Assembly: GCA_964561875.1 (NCBI GenBank)
Contig: CAZLQL010000004.1
Location: forward strand, 1 to 57,832
Source of the DNA: CAIOGI01 sp964561875
Lineage (GTDB): Bacteria > Patescibacteriota > Minisyncoccia > Phycocordibacterales > PALSA-1337
DNA: 57,832 nucleotides
Direction of reading: 5' to 3'
Part shown: positions 56,466-57,832 of the stretch, piece by piece
Position numbering within the stretch: position 1 is the stretch's first letter
Layout: the number at the start of each line of letters is the position of its first letter
Notes under the pieces: generated by a model
Database searches by the model: none
What the model was told of the DNA's origin: nothing
What the model saw: the letters and a program-made list of their open reading frames with translations, nothing else
Made by a program: the position numbers and the translations under genes

Positions 56466-57305
56466 CTAATTTCCCATCACTTCCCTTATCTCTTCTTCAA
56501 CTTTTAGGATTTCTTCTTGCTTCATACCAATATTTTGCAAATAAGATTTATTTTCAAGAATATCTTTACATAATACTACTCCATGTTTCAAAAGTTCTTT
56601 TTTATGCTCATTCGATAGTGTAATCAGACAAGTAGATGGATGTAGTCTCAATTCCTCTATGATATCTTGAAGATTACCTCTAGCAGGATAATTCCAACCA
56701 ATAAGTTTTACATTGTTACATTCACTGTATCTTATAGCTTGATCAGTAAACTTTGTATTTGTAATTATATATCCCTTAGTTAACTTCCTCTTTTTTCCTC
56801 CGAAATCAAATTCATTATCTTTAATATCGTCAAATCTCGCTTTTATATAAAGTGCTACTTTTAAATCTGATTTTAAACCTAGTTCATTATGAAATTTCGC
56901 TTCAACCATCTCTAGCTCGTCTCCTTTCCATGCAACCACATCTACTTCATGTGGAACACACCTACCCAATACTGTCTGATCTGTTAGAGTAGTATAACCC
57001 CAAGCTTCAAATATTTTTGCAATATATTTTTCAAATGGAAAGCCGTCAGGACCAAGTTCAGAAAGTGCCCTTCTCAAAGAGTACTTCATAGCAACTGGCA
57101 TAGAGTACTGTCTTAAGAGCTTAAATGCATGAGAGTATATATGACCAGTAGTCATACCATCCTTTGCTTCCTTATTTATATGTTCTAGAATTTTATCTAT
57201 TATTTCTTCACTACCTCCAGCATTTTGTAATGATTCTACTAATTTTTGTTCTTCAAAAAGCTCCTTTGTTCCATCAGCTTTTACAACCGTAATTAAATGA
57301 TTCAT
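56466..57305 (-). CDS. ATP-cone / PD-(D/E)XK nuclease fusion
   Basis: 279 residues. Residues 5-90 form an ATP-cone (TVVKADGTKELFEEQKLVES; SHAFKLLRQYSMPVAMKYSL), the allosteric nucleotide-sensing domain of ribonucleotide reductases and NrdR. Residues about 95-200 show the PD-(D/E)XK nuclease core: AKIFEAWGYTTLTDQTVLGR, then EVDVVAW with the metal-binding Asp and EAK about ten residues later, as in Mrr-type endonucleases. Thus nuclease action may respond to dNTP/ATP level; that is inference. GATAAT lies 8 nt before the ATG. Not adjacent to any methyltransferase. Confidence 0.78.
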   Translation of the reverse strand: MNHLITVVKADGTKELFEEQKLVESLQNAGGSEEIIDKILEHINKEAKDGMTTGHIYSHAFKLLRQYSMPVAMKYSLRRALSELGPDGFPFEKYIAKIFEAWGYTTLTDQTVLGRCVPHEVDVVAWKGDELEMVEAKFHNELGLKSDLKVALYIKARFDDIKDNEFDFGGKKRKLTKGYIITNTKFTDQAIRYSECNNVKLIGWNYPARGNLQDIIEELRLHPSTCLITLSNEHKKELLKHGVVLCKDILENKSYLQNIGMKQEEILKVEEEIREVMGN

Positions 57306-57341
57306 GAATATATATTATCACAATACAATTTAGTATTAAAT

Positions 57342-57832
57342 CTACTCTGTGGGTGTGTTTTGATTTTCTGTTGAATTATTATTTAAATTTTGATCTGGTG
57401 TTTGTGGTATCGTTGTAGAATTTTGATTGTTAGTATTATTCTCAATTACTTGTGGGGTTGTAGTACTATTTTCTATTACTTGAGTAGTTGTTGCATTATT
57501 TTCTACCTGTGGAGTACTTGTTCCATTATCTATATTTTGTGTATTTATTGTAGAGTTCTGACCCGTATTATTATTGTTTTCATTAGTGTGTATTATGTTT
57601 GGCATCATTCCGCTTCTTACAATCATTTCTCTGAATTGCTCTTTTGATACACACACATCATCTACACACAATTCCTTTGTACTTACTTTATTCGCCTCCA
57701 CACTATCAGTCTTAAATACACCAGAGAATTTATTAGCCAAACCATCCACCTTAGTATTGATATCTTTAATAGCCTGGACTAGTAGAGCTACCATGTTTCC
57801 ATAAGAGATACCTAGAGATCCTTCTGTACCTT
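57342..57832 (-). CDS. C-terminal part of a tail-fibre-like protein (5' end outside)
   Basis: The frame is open to the right edge, so the ATG at 57794 is internal. The sequence before it reads GTEGSLGISYGN, and then MVALLVQAIKDINTKVDGLA, which matches the end of the intramolecular chaperone (S74/endosialidase-type) domain often found at the end of large CPR surface proteins. The following tail is a Asn/Thr/Gln-rich low-complexity stretch with repeats of STTTPQVIEN type and no membrane helix or sorting signal. It is likely the end of a large surface protein whose N-terminal part lies beyond the window. Confidence 0.65.
   Translation of the reverse strand, partial: GTEGSLGISYGNMVALLVQAIKDINTKVDGLANKFSGVFKTDSVEANKVSTKELCVDDVCVSKEQFREMIVRSGMMPNIIHTNENNNNTGQNSTINTQNIDNGTSTPQVENNATTTQVIENSTTTPQVIENNTNNQNSTTIPQTPDQNLNNNSTENQNTPTE

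Overview
The window looks like part of a Parcubacteria-type (Patescibacteria / Candidate Phyla Radiation) chromosome. It is AT-rich and densely packed. Several aminoacyl-tRNA synthetases are short (AlaS of 600 residues, ValS of 733), many small proteins are membrane-bound, and secreted proteins have Ig-like or low-complexity regions typical of this group. TGA is used as a normal stop, so this is not a recoded Gracilibacteria/Absconditabacteria genome. Placement is by gene content only; there is no rRNA or tRNA gene in the window.

Layout. 1-6.3 kb: a serine-recombinase fragment, a NAD-synthetase-like gene, then small accessory genes, MscL, a sigma-70 family factor and a secreted protein. 6.3-10.3 kb: a 1214-residue secreted glycine-rich/Ig-repeat surface protein with a small membrane partner. 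10.4-17.2 kb: DoxX, valS, plsC, and a sensor block made of a kinase-less multi-TM protein, a membrane protein with a GNAT-like C-terminus, and a 7TM-type histidine kinase. 17.2-30.7 kb: yqeY, rmuC, rplU, an assembly gap, recR, dnaB, two envelope proteins, cysS, a CtpA-type protease, rplI, rpmA, a lytic transglycosylase-like gene and more accessory genes. 30.7-37.3 kb (minus): an M23 peptidase, murG, ftsW, scpB, scpA and dnaJ. 37.3-45.4 kb: dnaJ, dnaK, grpE and an ArsR-like repressor, split apart by accessory genes. 45.4-47.8 kb: an adenosylcobalamin-dependent ribonucleotide reductase. 47.8-51.8 kb (minus): infA-rpmJ-rpsM-rpsK-rpsD-rpoA-rplQ-rplM-rpsI. 51.9-57.8 kb (minus): a baseplate-J-like protein, an actin-fold protein, alaS, an ATP-cone nuclease and a truncated tail-fibre-like protein.

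Two expression styles are visible. Many housekeeping genes have a TATAAT-like box 6-8 nt before the ATG, no -35 and no Shine-Dalgarno, which fits leaderless mRNAs. The interspersed accessory genes mostly have a TTGACN -35, a spacer of exactly 17 bp, a leader that sometimes holds a Shine-Dalgarno, and their own hairpin terminator. The split is not absolute, since infA also has a TTGACT promoter. The clearest cluster of accessory genes lies between dnaJ and dnaK: five unknown genes plus a candidate structured RNA, with four almost identical 35-nt terminators and near-identical promoters. Between dnaK and grpE a small-membrane-protein module (promoter, ORF, double hairpin) occurs twice.

Main points for a second look: the cassette array and its RNA, the duplicated micro-membrane modules, the kinase/GNAT sensor operon, a 38-residue CxxC microprotein behind a near-perfect promoter, and a probably artefactual assembly gap whose two flanks are identical over 55 nt.
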